This document shows, piece after piece, positions 1 to 7,877 of a stretch of 40,869 bases of DNA. The notes beneath the pieces are model-generated. The model did not search any database. It saw only the letters and a program-made list of their open reading frames with translations, and was not told the DNA's origin. The position numbers and the translations under genes are program-made. Numbering within the stretch: the stretch's first letter is position 1; each line of letters opens with the position of its first letter. Source of the stretch: JAKSCF01 sp028279945 (GTDB taxonomy: Bacteria > Bacillota > Clostridia > Peptostreptococcales > JAAYPU01); contig JANQMT010000066.1 of assembly GCA_028279945.1 (NCBI GenBank), positions 1-40,869 of the forward strand, given 5' to 3'.

Positions 1-25
1 AGTTTAGTAAGAGAATACAATTTTA

Positions 26-54
26 TTGACAAAAAGTCAAATACGGTGTATTGT
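26..54 (+). promoter_or_regulatory. Sigma-A promoter of the UroD-family gene
   Basis: TTGACA at 26-31 and TATTGT at 49-54 are separated by exactly 17 bases, a near-consensus vegetative promoter. Transcription would start near 61, inside the repeated operator-like sequence that follows, so a repressor bound there would block this promoter. The first gene starts at 155. Confidence 0.7.
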
Positions 55-92
55 ATAGTTGTATATACAACTATACAACTATACAACCATAC
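53..92. promoter_or_regulatory. Palindromic operator with 8-bp tandem repeats
   Basis: Bases 53-76 form a perfect 24-bp palindrome: GTATAGTTGTAT followed by its reverse complement. The right arm continues as a tandem repeat, ATACAACT at 65-72 and 73-80, ATACAACC at 81-88, then ATAC at 89-92. The block begins inside the -10 box and covers the expected start site, the place of a repressor operator. Alternating GTAT/ATAC half-sites are reminiscent of GntR-family operators, but no GntR gene lies in the window, so the regulator is unknown. Confidence 0.6.
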
Positions 93-154
93 CTTTAAAT
101 TTTATTTATGCCGGCTATAAATAAATAAAAAAATTATTTATGAGGAGGTAGAAA

Positions 155-1186
155 ATGAACAGGGAGGAGCGAATAAAAGCTGCTTTAAACGGTCAAGAAG
201 TTGATCGAATTCCAGTTAGCATATGGATGCATTTTTCAGAAGTAGACCAGGATCCCAGAATGTTAGCGGAAGAACAAATAAACTTGAACGAAAAATATGA
301 CTATGATTTTATAAAATTAATGCCTTTTGGAACATATACGGTACAAGATTGGGGTTCAAAGATAAGATTTTATTGTCAAAAATACAAAGAACCGATTATT
401 GATCAATTTGGAATAAAGGGTATAAAAGATTGGTCTATTTTAGAAACTTTGCCAGCGTATTACGGTACTTGGGGAAAACAATTACAATTGGCACAACATG
501 TTAGCAAAAACATAGAAAAAAACACGCCTTTCATTCAAACCGTATTCAGTCCTTTAACAACTGCAAAGAAACTGGCAGGTGATCGATTATTTCATGATAT
601 GAAAGAAGAACCCAAAATGATTCATCAGGCCCTTGAGGTGATTACTGAGACCACAATAAATTTTATAAAAGCCAATATAGAAGCTGGGGTAAGCGGATTC
701 TTTTTAGCAACCCAATGTGCCACTTATGATCTTATGAATGATGAGAACTATGAGGAATTTGGGGCGAAATATGATTTAGAACTCATTGAAGCATTCAAAG
801 ATGATACTTATTTTAACGTTGTACATATACACGGTGAAAATATTATGTTTGATACGGTGGAGAAATACCCGTGTAATTGCCTGAATTGGCACGATAGATA
901 TACAGAACCCAATTTTAAAGAAGCGAGAAAGAAAACTTCAAAATGTTTTTTAGGGGGTATACAAGAAGTACCATATTTTGTGGATGGCGTTTTGAAATAC
1001 AACAGTATCATGTCCGGCAGTTCGCCGGAACAAATTGAAAAACATGTTCTTGAAGCTGTGAATCAAATAGATGGAAAAGGCTTAATCGTAGGGCCGGGAT
1101 GCGTCACGGATCCTAGAACCAAAGAAGAAAATCTTTATGCAGTTAGAAAAGCTGTCGATTTGGGTAAAGTGGTTGCTGTTGAATAG
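155..1186 (+). CDS. Uroporphyrinogen decarboxylase (UroD) family protein, methyltransferase-like
   Basis: The 343-residue product begins MNREERIKAALNGQEVDRIP, the typical opening of the UroD/MtaA/CmuA superfamily, and keeps the TIM-barrel landmarks GVSGFFLATQ (about residue 178), VVHIHGEN (about 225) and a C-terminal GLIVGPGCVTDP segment. In clostridia such proteins are usually not heme enzymes but corrinoid or zinc-dependent methyl transferases, or family members of unknown substrate. No corrinoid protein or heme gene is adjacent, so the substrate cannot be named. The start is set by a GAGGAGG site at 140-146. The gene has its own promoter and operator just upstream and a hairpin downstream, so it is probably transcribed alone and inducible. 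The next genes are an exporter and a sigma-54 activator. Confidence 0.8.
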   Translation: MNREERIKAALNGQEVDRIPVSIWMHFSEVDQDPRMLAEEQINLNEKYDYDFIKLMPFGTYTVQDWGSKIRFYCQKYKEPIIDQFGIKGIKDWSILETLPAYYGTWGKQLQLAQHVSKNIEKNTPFIQTVFSPLTTAKKLAGDRLFHDMKEEPKMIHQALEVITETTINFIKANIEAGVSGFFLATQCATYDLMNDENYEEFGAKYDLELIEAFKDDTYFNVVHIHGENIMFDTVEKYPCNCLNWHDRYTEPNFKEARKKTSKCFLGGIQEVPYFVDGVLKYNSIMSGSSPEQIEKHVLEAVNQIDGKGLIVGPGCVTDPRTKEENLYAVRKAVDLGKVVAVE

Positions 1187-1222
1187 ATAAAGAATTTAAA
1201 AGTTGTTGGAACAAAGATGACA

Positions 1223-1300
1223 TAGGGGCTGCTGAACGAATATTAACAACTCTCCCCTAACATTAACCAATTCGTTGGTAGCCCCTAGATTTTCTCCTCT
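1223..1300 (+). terminator. Hairpin terminator after the UroD-family gene
   Basis: TAGGGGCTGCTGAACGAAT (1223-1241) pairs imperfectly with the complement at 1270-1287, with a 28-base loop, followed by a T-rich run (ATTTTCTCC). The arm shares TGCTGAACGAAT with a second hairpin at 7148-7203. The rest of the gap 1187-1415 holds nothing else clear. Confidence 0.5.
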
Positions 1301-1386
1301 CTGTTCTTACTGAAGCCTAACATAAAAAAAACTACAGCTAAAATAAAAAGAGCGTAATTAAGAGAAAACAGTGCAATTACAACCAT
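1285..1386 (-). CDS. Possible 33-residue single-span membrane peptide
   Basis: On the minus strand a 33-codon frame opens with MVVIALFSLNYALFILAVV, continues hydrophobic and ends with the charged tail SKNREEKI. That composition is what a small membrane peptide would show. Against it, no convincing Shine-Dalgarno sequence precedes the ATG, and the 3' end runs into the terminator-like hairpin of the gene on the other strand. It may be chance in AT-rich DNA. I do not recognise the sequence. Confidence 0.2.
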   Translation of the reverse strand: MVVIALFSLNYALFILAVVFFMLGFSKNREEKI

Positions 1387-1415
1387 AAACAATTATCCAT
1401 TAAGGAAGGTTTCAT

Positions 1416-2300
1416 ATGAATATAAGCAGGACTTATAAAGGTATTATATTAGTTGCGTTGTCAGCATTGTTTTTTGCACTTGGATCTGTCTTTGCTAAGG
1501 TAGCGATTCAAGCTTCAAATTTCTCAGGTATTGTAATGGCGTTCAGTCGCTTTTTTATAGGATTTATAATATTTTTAGTTTATGTCATTGTAAAGAACAA
1601 ACCATTAAAACCTAATAATATCAAATATGTTTTGTTGAGAGCAATCTTCAATACCTTTGCGATTATACTTTTCTTTATAGGTGTAGAGTATACAACGATA
1701 ACAAATGCAAATATGTTAAATATGACTTATCCGGTCTTTGTATTTCTTATTGCACCCTATTTGAATAAAGAGCAGATAAAAAAGCATTATGTCATTTTTT
1801 TAATCTTGACAATGATTGGATATTATTTAATCGTTGTTCCGGACTTTCAGAACATAAACATTGGAGATGTAACGGCATTGATATCTGGGATAGTAGCTGC
1901 AGTTGGTATTTCAGCATTACGCGAAGCCAGAAAATACGATGAAAGTTATCTAATTATCTTTTATCTAATGCTAATAGGATCTTTAATGAGCTTTATGATT
2001 ATATTGCCTAAATTAGTGATACCGCAGCCAATGATTGCTTTTTATATGTTCATATCCGGTCTAATGGGCGTATTGGGTCAAATCTTTATTACAATAGGAT
2101 ACCGATACGTTGATGCAGTAAAAGGTTCATTGGTATCAGCCAGCCGAATTATCTTTAGTGTTATATTAGGCGTTAGTATATTTTCTGACTTGTTATCATT
2201 AAGAATTATTATTGGAGGTATTCTTATACTCATATCATTAGTAGGTGTAAGCGGCATTTTAGATAAGCATATGAACAAGCATTTGGAGAAATCATCATAA
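1416..2300 (+). CDS. EamA/DMT-superfamily transporter
   Basis: The 294-residue protein is almost entirely hydrophobic with about ten membrane segments arranged as two similar halves, the pattern of the drug/metabolite transporter superfamily (EamA domains). The first half opens with ALFFALGSVFAKVAI, the second half has GDVTALISGIVAAVG and ends with RIIIGGILILISLVG, characteristic EamA segments. These proteins export amino acids, purines or other small metabolites; specificity cannot be read from sequence. An AAGGAAGG ribosome site precedes the start. It lies between the UroD-family gene and a sigma-54 activator, all on the plus strand, but gaps of 229 and 84 bases argue against a tight operon. 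Confidence 0.85.
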   Translation: MNISRTYKGIILVALSALFFALGSVFAKVAIQASNFSGIVMAFSRFFIGFIIFLVYVIVKNKPLKPNNIKYVLLRAIFNTFAIILFFIGVEYTTITNANMLNMTYPVFVFLIAPYLNKEQIKKHYVIFLILTMIGYYLIVVPDFQNINIGDVTALISGIVAAVGISALREARKYDESYLIIFYLMLIGSLMSFMIILPKLVIPQPMIAFYMFISGLMGVLGQIFITIGYRYVDAVKGSLVSASRIIFSVILGVSIFSDLLSLRIIIGGILILISLVGVSGILDKHMNKHLEKSS

Positions 2301-2384
2301 CATTGGACTTGCTGTAGAATGTTTCCAATAGAAATTAAGTTTAACGACTAGCTTCACAGTTTCTCGGATAGGAGGGGGAAATGA

Positions 2385-4166
2385 ATGTCCTATTTACGAT
2401 TACTAGAAGATAAAATTCAAAACGTAGCCGAAGACATTTCTGCTACACTCAATATCGATGTAACGGTAGTAGACGATGAACTGGTACGGGTTGGAGGCAC
2501 TGGGAAATTTCATTATAGAATATATGAAAATAGTCCGCAGGATTCAATATTTGCAAAAATTCTTAGATCCGGTGAACCCGAATGGAATAAAACAACAAAA
2601 GATAGTCATGTTTGTCAAAAATGTTCCAATTATTTTAATTGCGAAGAACGGGGAAATATGACATATCCTATAAAAGTTGAAGGGCAGAATATTGGAGTTG
2701 TTAGTTTTGCCGCATTTAATTCCGAGCAAAAGGAGCTAATGCTCAGCAAATGTGATGAATATCTTGCAATATTACAGCAAGTAGCCAGAACAATTGAAAT
2801 TGAAGTGCTCAATATAAAAAATTCTAATAGACTCAATATGAAAATGGCTGAAATTAATGAGATCATTAATTTGATAAACAAAGAAATTATAATCATAAAT
2901 TCACAAGAGCTCATAACACATATTAGTGAGAAAGCATTAAAGACTTTAGGAATTAATGCTTCAAAAGACAGAATTATAGGTGAAAAAATTGAAACGATTA
3001 TCAAAAACTTAGAAATAAGAAATACAGACAATAATGAGATACTCGGAACTTGGAAAGTAGATAAAAGAGCCATTAAAGTAGCATACAAAGTAAGTGATAT
3101 TGTATTGGATAATCAAAAAATCTCTACGCTTTTGAGTTTTGATAAAATTAAAGATATCATTGATATTGCAATAAATTCTAAAGATAGTGATTGTAAAGAT
3201 TTTTCAAATATTATTGGGAAGAGCCCTGAGTTGGTAAAAGTGATTAAAAAGGCAAAAATTGCTGCGCAATCTGACTCTTCCATTTTATTAAATGGTGAGA
3301 GCGGAACCGGTAAAGAATTATTTGCAAGATCGATTCATAATGCAAGCAGGAGAAAAAACAAACCGTTTGTAGCCATAAATTGCGGCGCTATACCCGAAAA
3401 TCTTCTGGAATCAGAGCTTTTTGGATATGAAAGTGGTGCATTTACAGGTGCCAGCCTTAAGGGGAAGATTGGAAAGTTTGAACTCGCCAATAATGGAACC
3501 TTATTTTTAGACGAAATTGGAGACTTACCACTCCATCTTCAGCCAAAATTATTAAGAGTACTTCAAGAAAAGCAAATCATTAGAGTTGGGGGTAATGATC
3601 CTATTCAAATCAATGTAAGGATTATATCGGCAACTCATAGAAATCTAGAAGAATTAATACAGATTAAGAAGTTTAGACATGATTTATTTTATCGATTAAA
3701 TGTAATTCCTTTAGAATTACCTTCTCTTAGGGAAAGAGAAAATGATGTTTTGTTATGTTGTGAATACATACTGCAAAAACTGTGTCAGCAAATGAACATT
3801 AACAAAAAAATGTTGTCAAAAGAAGTAGAAAAAATATTTTTGCTGCACGATTGGCCAGGCAATATAAGAGAGCTAGAAAACGTCATTGAATATGCTGCCA
3901 ACTTCTCCTCAGGTGATGAAATTACTCTGGAAGATCTACCGGATTATTTCTTTTCCAGAGTAAATAAGATTACAAAAGAAGAAAAAATAGATACTTATAT
4001 CAATATGGACGGCAGTTTAGAAACCATTACTACCGTATTTGAAAAGAATCTTTTAAGAAAATATTTGGAGATATACGGACATTCTACCCAAGGAAAAAAG
4101 ACAGTTTCACAAAAGTTAGGTATAAGTCTAACAACGCTATATCGTAAATTACATGAATATCAGTAA
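2385..4166 (+). CDS. Sigma-54-dependent transcriptional activator with Cys-containing sensor domain
   Basis: The 593-residue protein has three parts. Residues 1-160 resemble a PocR/GAF-like small-molecule sensor and include CQKCSNYFNC (about 75-85), a possible metal or redox site. Residues 165-265 look like a degenerate PAS-like linker. The AAA+ domain carries Walker A GESGTGKE (about 304), the sigma-54-contacting loop GAFTGA (about 351), and LDEIGDLPLHLQ. The end (566-593) is a Fis-type helix-turn-helix. Such activators bind upstream sites and open -24/-12 promoters. I see no such promoter in the first 5 kb of the window, so the target may lie to the left. The start at 2385 follows a GGAGGGGG site. 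Confidence 0.9.
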   Translation: MSYLRLLEDKIQNVAEDISATLNIDVTVVDDELVRVGGTGKFHYRIYENSPQDSIFAKILRSGEPEWNKTTKDSHVCQKCSNYFNCEERGNMTYPIKVEGQNIGVVSFAAFNSEQKELMLSKCDEYLAILQQVARTIEIEVLNIKNSNRLNMKMAEINEIINLINKEIIIINSQELITHISEKALKTLGINASKDRIIGEKIETIIKNLEIRNTDNNEILGTWKVDKRAIKVAYKVSDIVLDNQKISTLLSFDKIKDIIDIAINSKDSDCKDFSNIIGKSPELVKVIKKAKIAAQSDSSILLNGESGTGKELFARSIHNASRRKNKPFVAINCGAIPENLLESELFGYESGAFTGASLKGKIGKFELANNGTLFLDEIGDLPLHLQPKLLRVLQEKQIIRVGGNDPIQINVRIISATHRNLEELIQIKKFRHDLFYRLNVIPLELPSLRERENDVLLCCEYILQKLCQQMNINKKMLSKEVEKIFLLHDWPGNIRELENVIEYAANFSSGDEITLEDLPDYFFSRVNKITKEEKIDTYINMDGSLETITTVFEKNLLRKYLEIYGHSTQGKKTVSQKLGISLTTLYRKLHEYQ

Positions 4167-4227
4167 ATATTTTCTCTAATCTACTGTTCTCAATAATATA
4201 AGATTGCTGGTTGGTGATATCATAAAA

Positions 4228-4258
4228 ATAGGCTCCTCTGAAAGGAGTTCTTTTTTTT
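4228..4258 (+). terminator. Terminator of the sigma-54 activator gene
   Basis: CTCCT (233-237 of the 4000s) pairs with AGGAG (243-247) across a short loop, extended by weak pairs, and is followed by eight T residues at 4251-4258. Confidence 0.7.
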
Positions 4259-4316
4259 GGGAAAAAATAATACATTTTATGCATATAGTATATTAAACCC
4301 GGGTCATTCACGATAA

Positions 4317-4342
4317 ATTCCAAAATACAGGATACCAGCTAA
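4317..4342 (+). repeat. Recurring intergenic motif, copy 1
   Basis: ATTCC, a short spacer, then AGGATACCAG (4329-4338) and CTAAGC. The same 10-mer occurs at 18465-18474, where the following bases (CTAGGC) also match closely, and at 39486-39495. All three copies are intergenic, on the plus strand, 26-260 bases upstream of a gene. A TCC...GGA mini-hairpin can precede the TACCAG part. Function unknown. Confidence 0.35.
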
Positions 4343-4390
4343 GCAGTTTCCATGAATAATCTGAGTTAAGAAGTAGGAAGGAGTATCAAG

Positions 4391-5077
4391 TTGCTGAGAA
4401 AATATTTTATTATACCGATATGCTTGATTCTGGTATTGATTTTATTTAATATATCCATTAAAGAAAGCTCGAAGCCGGTAGCTTCAGTATCAGATAATTT
4501 AATTATCTTTGTAGATCTTGTGGATCAAACTTTGGTATTATACGATGTAAAAGAAGAAAAAAATGTTAAAGAATATACGATAGCAGGTGGAAAATATACG
4601 ACACCTTCACCTCTTGGAACCTATAGAATTACATTTAAGGCCAAGTGGGGGGAAGGGTTTGGCACACATTTTATGGGCATCAATGTACCATGGGGGAAAT
4701 ATGGGATACATGGAACCGATAAACCAAATTCTATCGGGTGGGCTTCTTCTCACGGATGCATTCGTATGTATAACAAAGACATAGGAGAATTGTACGAATT
4801 GGTTAAAATAGGAACAAAGGTCATCATTTATGGAGGACCTTTTGGACCTTTTGGAAGTGGGTTAAGGACTGTTCAACCAGGAGACCGAGGTTCTGATGTT
4901 TATGAGATACAAAAATATATGAAAGAAAAAGGATATTATCCTTTTAGAGTAGATGGCATTTATGGAGAAGGCATGAAGGAATGGGTACTTCAATTTAGAC
5001 GAGATCATAATTTGCATTCCAGTCATTATATTGACCAACAATTTTACGATAAGCTTGGTATAGAGTTGTTTGAATAA
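4391..5077 (+). CDS. L,D-transpeptidase with C-terminal peptidoglycan-binding domain
   Basis: The 228-residue product starts with an N-terminal hydrophobic anchor (residues 5-24). A YkuD catalytic domain follows, with HGTDKPNSIGWASSHGCIR at about 106-124: the His and the SHGCIR cysteine are the L,D-transpeptidase active-site residues. From about 161 a peptidoglycan-binding repeat (VQPGDRGSDVYEIQKYM, then GIYGEG) runs to the end. The enzyme would work outside the membrane, making 3-3 cross-links or attaching proteins to the wall. The start is TTG at 4391, chosen because an AAGGAG site lies eight bases upstream and no ATG is better placed. It converges on the HAD gene with only five bases between stops and no clear terminator. 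Confidence 0.9.
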   Translation: MLRKYFIIPICLILVLILFNISIKESSKPVASVSDNLIIFVDLVDQTLVLYDVKEEKNVKEYTIAGGKYTTPSPLGTYRITFKAKWGEGFGTHFMGINVPWGKYGIHGTDKPNSIGWASSHGCIRMYNKDIGELYELVKIGTKVIIYGGPFGPFGSGLRTVQPGDRGSDVYEIQKYMKEKGYYPFRVDGIYGEGMKEWVLQFRRDHNLHSSHYIDQQFYDKLGIELFE

Positions 5078-5082
5078 AAAAC

Positions 5083-5895
5083 TCATACTACATATTTTTC
5101 CAATACCCTTCCAACACCATCTTCATCATTAGAACTGGTCACAACATCTGCAGCTTTCTTAACAGCTTCATCGGCATTGCCCATGGCTACGCCTAATCCA
5201 GCATAGTCGATCATGCTGATATCATTTAAATTGTCGCCAATACAAATGATTTCATCAGGCTTAATATTCATGCCTTCTGCAAATCGCCTAACAGCATTTC
5301 CTTTGGTGACATTGCCACCGCATATTTCAAAATTATCAAACCATGAGCTGGTTAAAGTGATGTTAGAAATCTTATTGAGCTCATTGCTGTAATATTCTCG
5401 TTTCATATCGTTATTGCAATGTAACAGAACCTTATAAATAGAGTCTTGATCAATGAGATCATAAGGATTTGCTATTTCTTGTATAGAAATCTGATCCTCT
5501 TTTGGTAAGCTTTTATTCCAAACCGAGTATTCATAAGATTCCATCCTGATTTCTTCTGCATAAAATATATCGGCACCATAGAAATGATAGTAGGTGTCGG
5601 TTTTTTTCAAAAAATCCAAGACAGCTTTAAAAGCTTTTTTATCAATAGGTACATCATACAGTATTTTACCATCTATTGAATTTCTAATAATACCGCCATT
5701 ACAAGCCATAATAGGTGTATTCAATTTTAGCTGCTTGGCATAGACCTTAGCTGAACCATATATCCGGCCGGTTGCCAGTACAAAAATAGTACCTTTTTTA
5801 ATAGCTTCTTGAACCATTCGTTTATTATAATCGGATATTTCATCATGGCTGTTCAATAATGAACCATCCATATCGGATACGACTAATTTATACAT
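5083..5895 (-). CDS. HAD-superfamily (Cof-type) phosphatase
   Basis: The 270-residue protein opens with VVSDMDGSLLNSHDEIS, the first HAD motif (two catalytic Asp residues), has the ATGR segment at about 41 and the last motif IGDNLNDISMIDYAGLGVAM at about 218. This order and length fit the Cof/YidA subfamily (type IIB cap), which dephosphorylates sugar phosphates, FMN or other small phosphates; the substrate is not predictable. An AAGGAG site precedes the ATG. It lies eight bases downstream of the RNA methyltransferase gene and is probably cotranscribed with it. Confidence 0.88.
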   Translation of the reverse strand: MYKLVVSDMDGSLLNSHDEISDYNKRMVQEAIKKGTIFVLATGRIYGSAKVYAKQLKLNTPIMACNGGIIRNSIDGKILYDVPIDKKAFKAVLDFLKKTDTYYHFYGADIFYAEEIRMESYEYSVWNKSLPKEDQISIQEIANPYDLIDQDSIYKVLLHCNNDMKREYYSNELNKISNITLTSSWFDNFEICGGNVTKGNAVRRFAEGMNIKPDEIICIGDNLNDISMIDYAGLGVAMGNADEAVKKAADVVTSSNDEDGVGRVLEKYVV

Positions 5896-5903
5896 ACTTA
5901 TTT

Positions 5904-7040
5904 TTACTCCTTCGGTTTCTCACCATAGTATTGATAGTAATTAACTTGAATTCGACCATTATATAATTTTCTTCTCTTATCAGCAGGTTTTTCAGAATAA
6001 ATTGCTTCAAACTTGTTATCAGCAGTAAGCAGATATAAAGACCATGTTTTTTCACCTGTGAATAATTGCTTTAAATCCTCATATATATGGATTAACTTTT
6101 CCTTCTCCCCAATACGTTGGCCATATGGGGGATTACATATTATAATGCCATAGGGCTCTTTAATAAATAAATCAGACACAGGCATAGCCTTAAACTCAAT
6201 ACAATCATCCACTCCGGCTTCAAGGGCATTTTCTTTTGCGGCACGCACAGCGTAAGGATTGATGTCTGAGGCTTGTATATTAAGGTTCAGATCATGATGT
6301 ATGCTGCTGAAAGCCTTTTTTCGTTCTTCTTTCCATAGACCAATTGGAACCGATGGCCACTCTTCAGACGCAAATTTTCTATTTAACCCGGGGGCAATGT
6401 TTTTAGCAATCATCGCAGCTTCAATAGGAATGGTACCGGAACCGCAAAAAGGATCTACTAACAAACGGTCCGCTTTCCAAAAGCTTAACTGTACCATAGC
6501 AGAAGCAAGGGTTTCTTTAATAGGAGCAGCTACATCTTTCACGCGATATCCTCTTTTATGTAGCCCTGTCCCGCTTGTATCTATGGTTAATACAGCCATA
6601 TCTTTTAAAATAGATACCTTAATGGTGTATTCAGCCCCTGTTTCGGAAAACCAATCTTTATGATAAAAAGATTTAAGCCGGTCCACAACCGCTTTTTTGA
6701 CGATAGACTGACAATCGGGAACACTAAATAATTTAGACTTTACAGAACTGCCTGTTACTGTAAATTTTCCATCTTCAGTGATCCATTCCTCCCAGGGCAA
6801 AGCCTTAGTTTGTTGGTAAAGTTCTTCAAAAGATAAAGCTTTAAATTCTCCCATTTTAAGAAGAATTCGGTCAGCACATCTTAACCATAAGTTGGACTTT
6901 ACAATAGCTGATTCATTTCCCATATAGGTGACTTTACCATCTTCAACCTTTAATATTTTATAGCCTAAATCAGTTACTTCTCTTTTTACAACAGCTTCAA
7001 GTCCAAATGTAGCTGTAGCAATGAGTTCTATTTTTGGCAT
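5904..7040 (-). CDS. THUMP-domain class I RNA N2-guanine methyltransferase (RlmL/YpsC-like)
   Basis: The N-terminus (PKIELIATATFGLEAVVKRE) is the ferredoxin-like/THUMP RNA-binding module of the RlmL/YpsC/Trm14 family. The C-terminal half is a Rossmann methyltransferase with DPFCGSGTIPIEAAMIA (SAM binding) and the catalytic NPPYG of N2-guanine methylases. The usual target in this family is 23S rRNA. At about 378 residues it matches the single-module Gram-positive type, not the fused RlmKL of enterobacteria. I place the start at the ATG at 7040, six bases after GAGGTG; an in-frame GTG nine bases upstream overlaps that ribosome site. First gene of a two-gene minus-strand operon with the HAD phosphatase. 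Confidence 0.88.
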   Translation of the reverse strand: MPKIELIATATFGLEAVVKREVTDLGYKILKVEDGKVTYMGNESAIVKSNLWLRCADRILLKMGEFKALSFEELYQQTKALPWEEWITEDGKFTVTGSSVKSKLFSVPDCQSIVKKAVVDRLKSFYHKDWFSETGAEYTIKVSILKDMAVLTIDTSGTGLHKRGYRVKDVAAPIKETLASAMVQLSFWKADRLLVDPFCGSGTIPIEAAMIAKNIAPGLNRKFASEEWPSVPIGLWKEERKKAFSSIHHDLNLNIQASDINPYAVRAAKENALEAGVDDCIEFKAMPVSDLFIKEPYGIIICNPPYGQRIGEKEKLIHIYEDLKQLFTGEKTWSLYLLTADNKFEAIYSEKPADKRRKLYNGRIQVNYYQYYGEKPKE

Positions 7041-7147
7041 GTTTATCACCTCAAAGTTTTGTCCTTATTTAATTTACAAATAAATATATGTTTATAGTTT
7101 ATATATTTTTGATAAAATAATCAATGAAACATAAAAAAATATAATTT

Positions 7148-7203
7148 GGCGTTGCTGAATGGTGCCATCTAGTAGTTAATAATATACATTCGTTCAGCAA
7201 GCC
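7148..7203. repeat. Intergenic inverted repeat sharing a core with 1223-1287
   Basis: GGC(G)TTGCTGAA at 7148-7159 pairs with TTCAGCAAGCC at 7193-7203. Read on the minus strand its first arm is GGCTTGCTGAACGAATG, which shares TGCTGAACGAAT, and shortly after it ATTAAC, with the hairpin at 1223. It lies between divergent genes and lacks a T-run on the plus strand, so it is not an obvious plus-strand terminator. It may be a short dispersed repeat or a regulatory dyad. Confidence 0.45.
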
Positions 7204-7233
7204 ATAATTAAAGTTAAAAAAGAGGGGCAAATA

Positions 7234-7815
7234 ATGAAAGTACTAATCTTAAGAGGAAGCCCACGAGAAGGACAAAATACAGATACTTTGGTGGAAGCCT
7301 TTATTAAAGGAATGACAACGAATTCTAAAATAGAAATAATATCTATCCGTTTGAGAGAAAAAGATGTAGCGCCCTGTAAGGCATGCGGCTTTTGTAAAAG
7401 TACAAAAGCGTGTACAATAAAAGACGATATGCAAATGATTTATTCTCATATTGAATCCAGCCGGATGATCGTACTGGCAACGCCTTTATATGTTAATCAT
7501 GTAAGTGCTTATACCAAGTCCATGATGGATAGATGCCAAATATACTGGAATAGCAAGTATATATTGAAGGACCCCATCATTCCTTTGGACTCAAAAAAAA
7601 GAATAGGTGTCGTATTATCTACGGCAGGAAGTACGTATCCTAAGCAGTTTGAGGGACTCAGAAGCACTTGTGAATTGTTTTTTAAAGGTGTTCATGCCAC
7701 ATATGAATATGAACTTTTGATTACCGGGACTGATAAAGTTTCGGTAATCAATCGAAAAGATATATTAAAAGAAGCTGAACAAGCAGGTAGAGATATGACC
7801 AAGAAATTGGAATAG
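7234..7815 (+). CDS. NAD(P)H-dependent FMN reductase / flavodoxin-fold oxidoreductase
   Basis: The 193-residue protein begins KVLILRGSPREGQNTDTL, the flavodoxin-like FMN phosphate loop of the iron-sulfur flavoprotein/FMN reductase family. It has a compact Cys cluster CKACGFCKSTKAC at about 49-61, resembling the cluster site of archaeal and clostridial iron-sulfur flavoproteins, and ATPLYVNHVSAYTKSMMDR, a flavin-contact segment. It probably passes electrons from NAD(P)H or ferredoxin through FMN in the cytoplasm; the acceptor is unknown. An AGAGGGG site lies before the ATG. A 53-base gap separates it from the DUF1836 gene on the same strand. Confidence 0.82.
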   Translation: MKVLILRGSPREGQNTDTLVEAFIKGMTTNSKIEIISIRLREKDVAPCKACGFCKSTKACTIKDDMQMIYSHIESSRMIVLATPLYVNHVSAYTKSMMDRCQIYWNSKYILKDPIIPLDSKKRIGVVLSTAGSTYPKQFEGLRSTCELFFKGVHATYEYELLITGTDKVSVINRKDILKEAEQAGRDMTKKLE

Positions 7816-7877
7816 GGCGCACATTGACATGTAGTTATGAATACCATATAATGTAGAATAAAGAAAGGGTGATGATT

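Noticed and set aside
53..92. Intrinsic terminator or stem-loop RNA at the palindrome
   Set aside because: No T-run follows, the stem is almost all A-T, and it overlaps the -10 box of a good promoter; operator is the better reading.
481..505. Sigma-54-like sequence TGGCAC inside the UroD-family gene
   Set aside because: The -12 half does not match at the required spacing and it lies within coding sequence.
4084..4323. 79-codon minus-strand frame overlapping the end of the sigma-54 activator gene
   Set aside because: It has no ribosome site, overlaps the activator coding end and the terminator hairpin, and its residues follow the complement of those elements; treated as a shadow.
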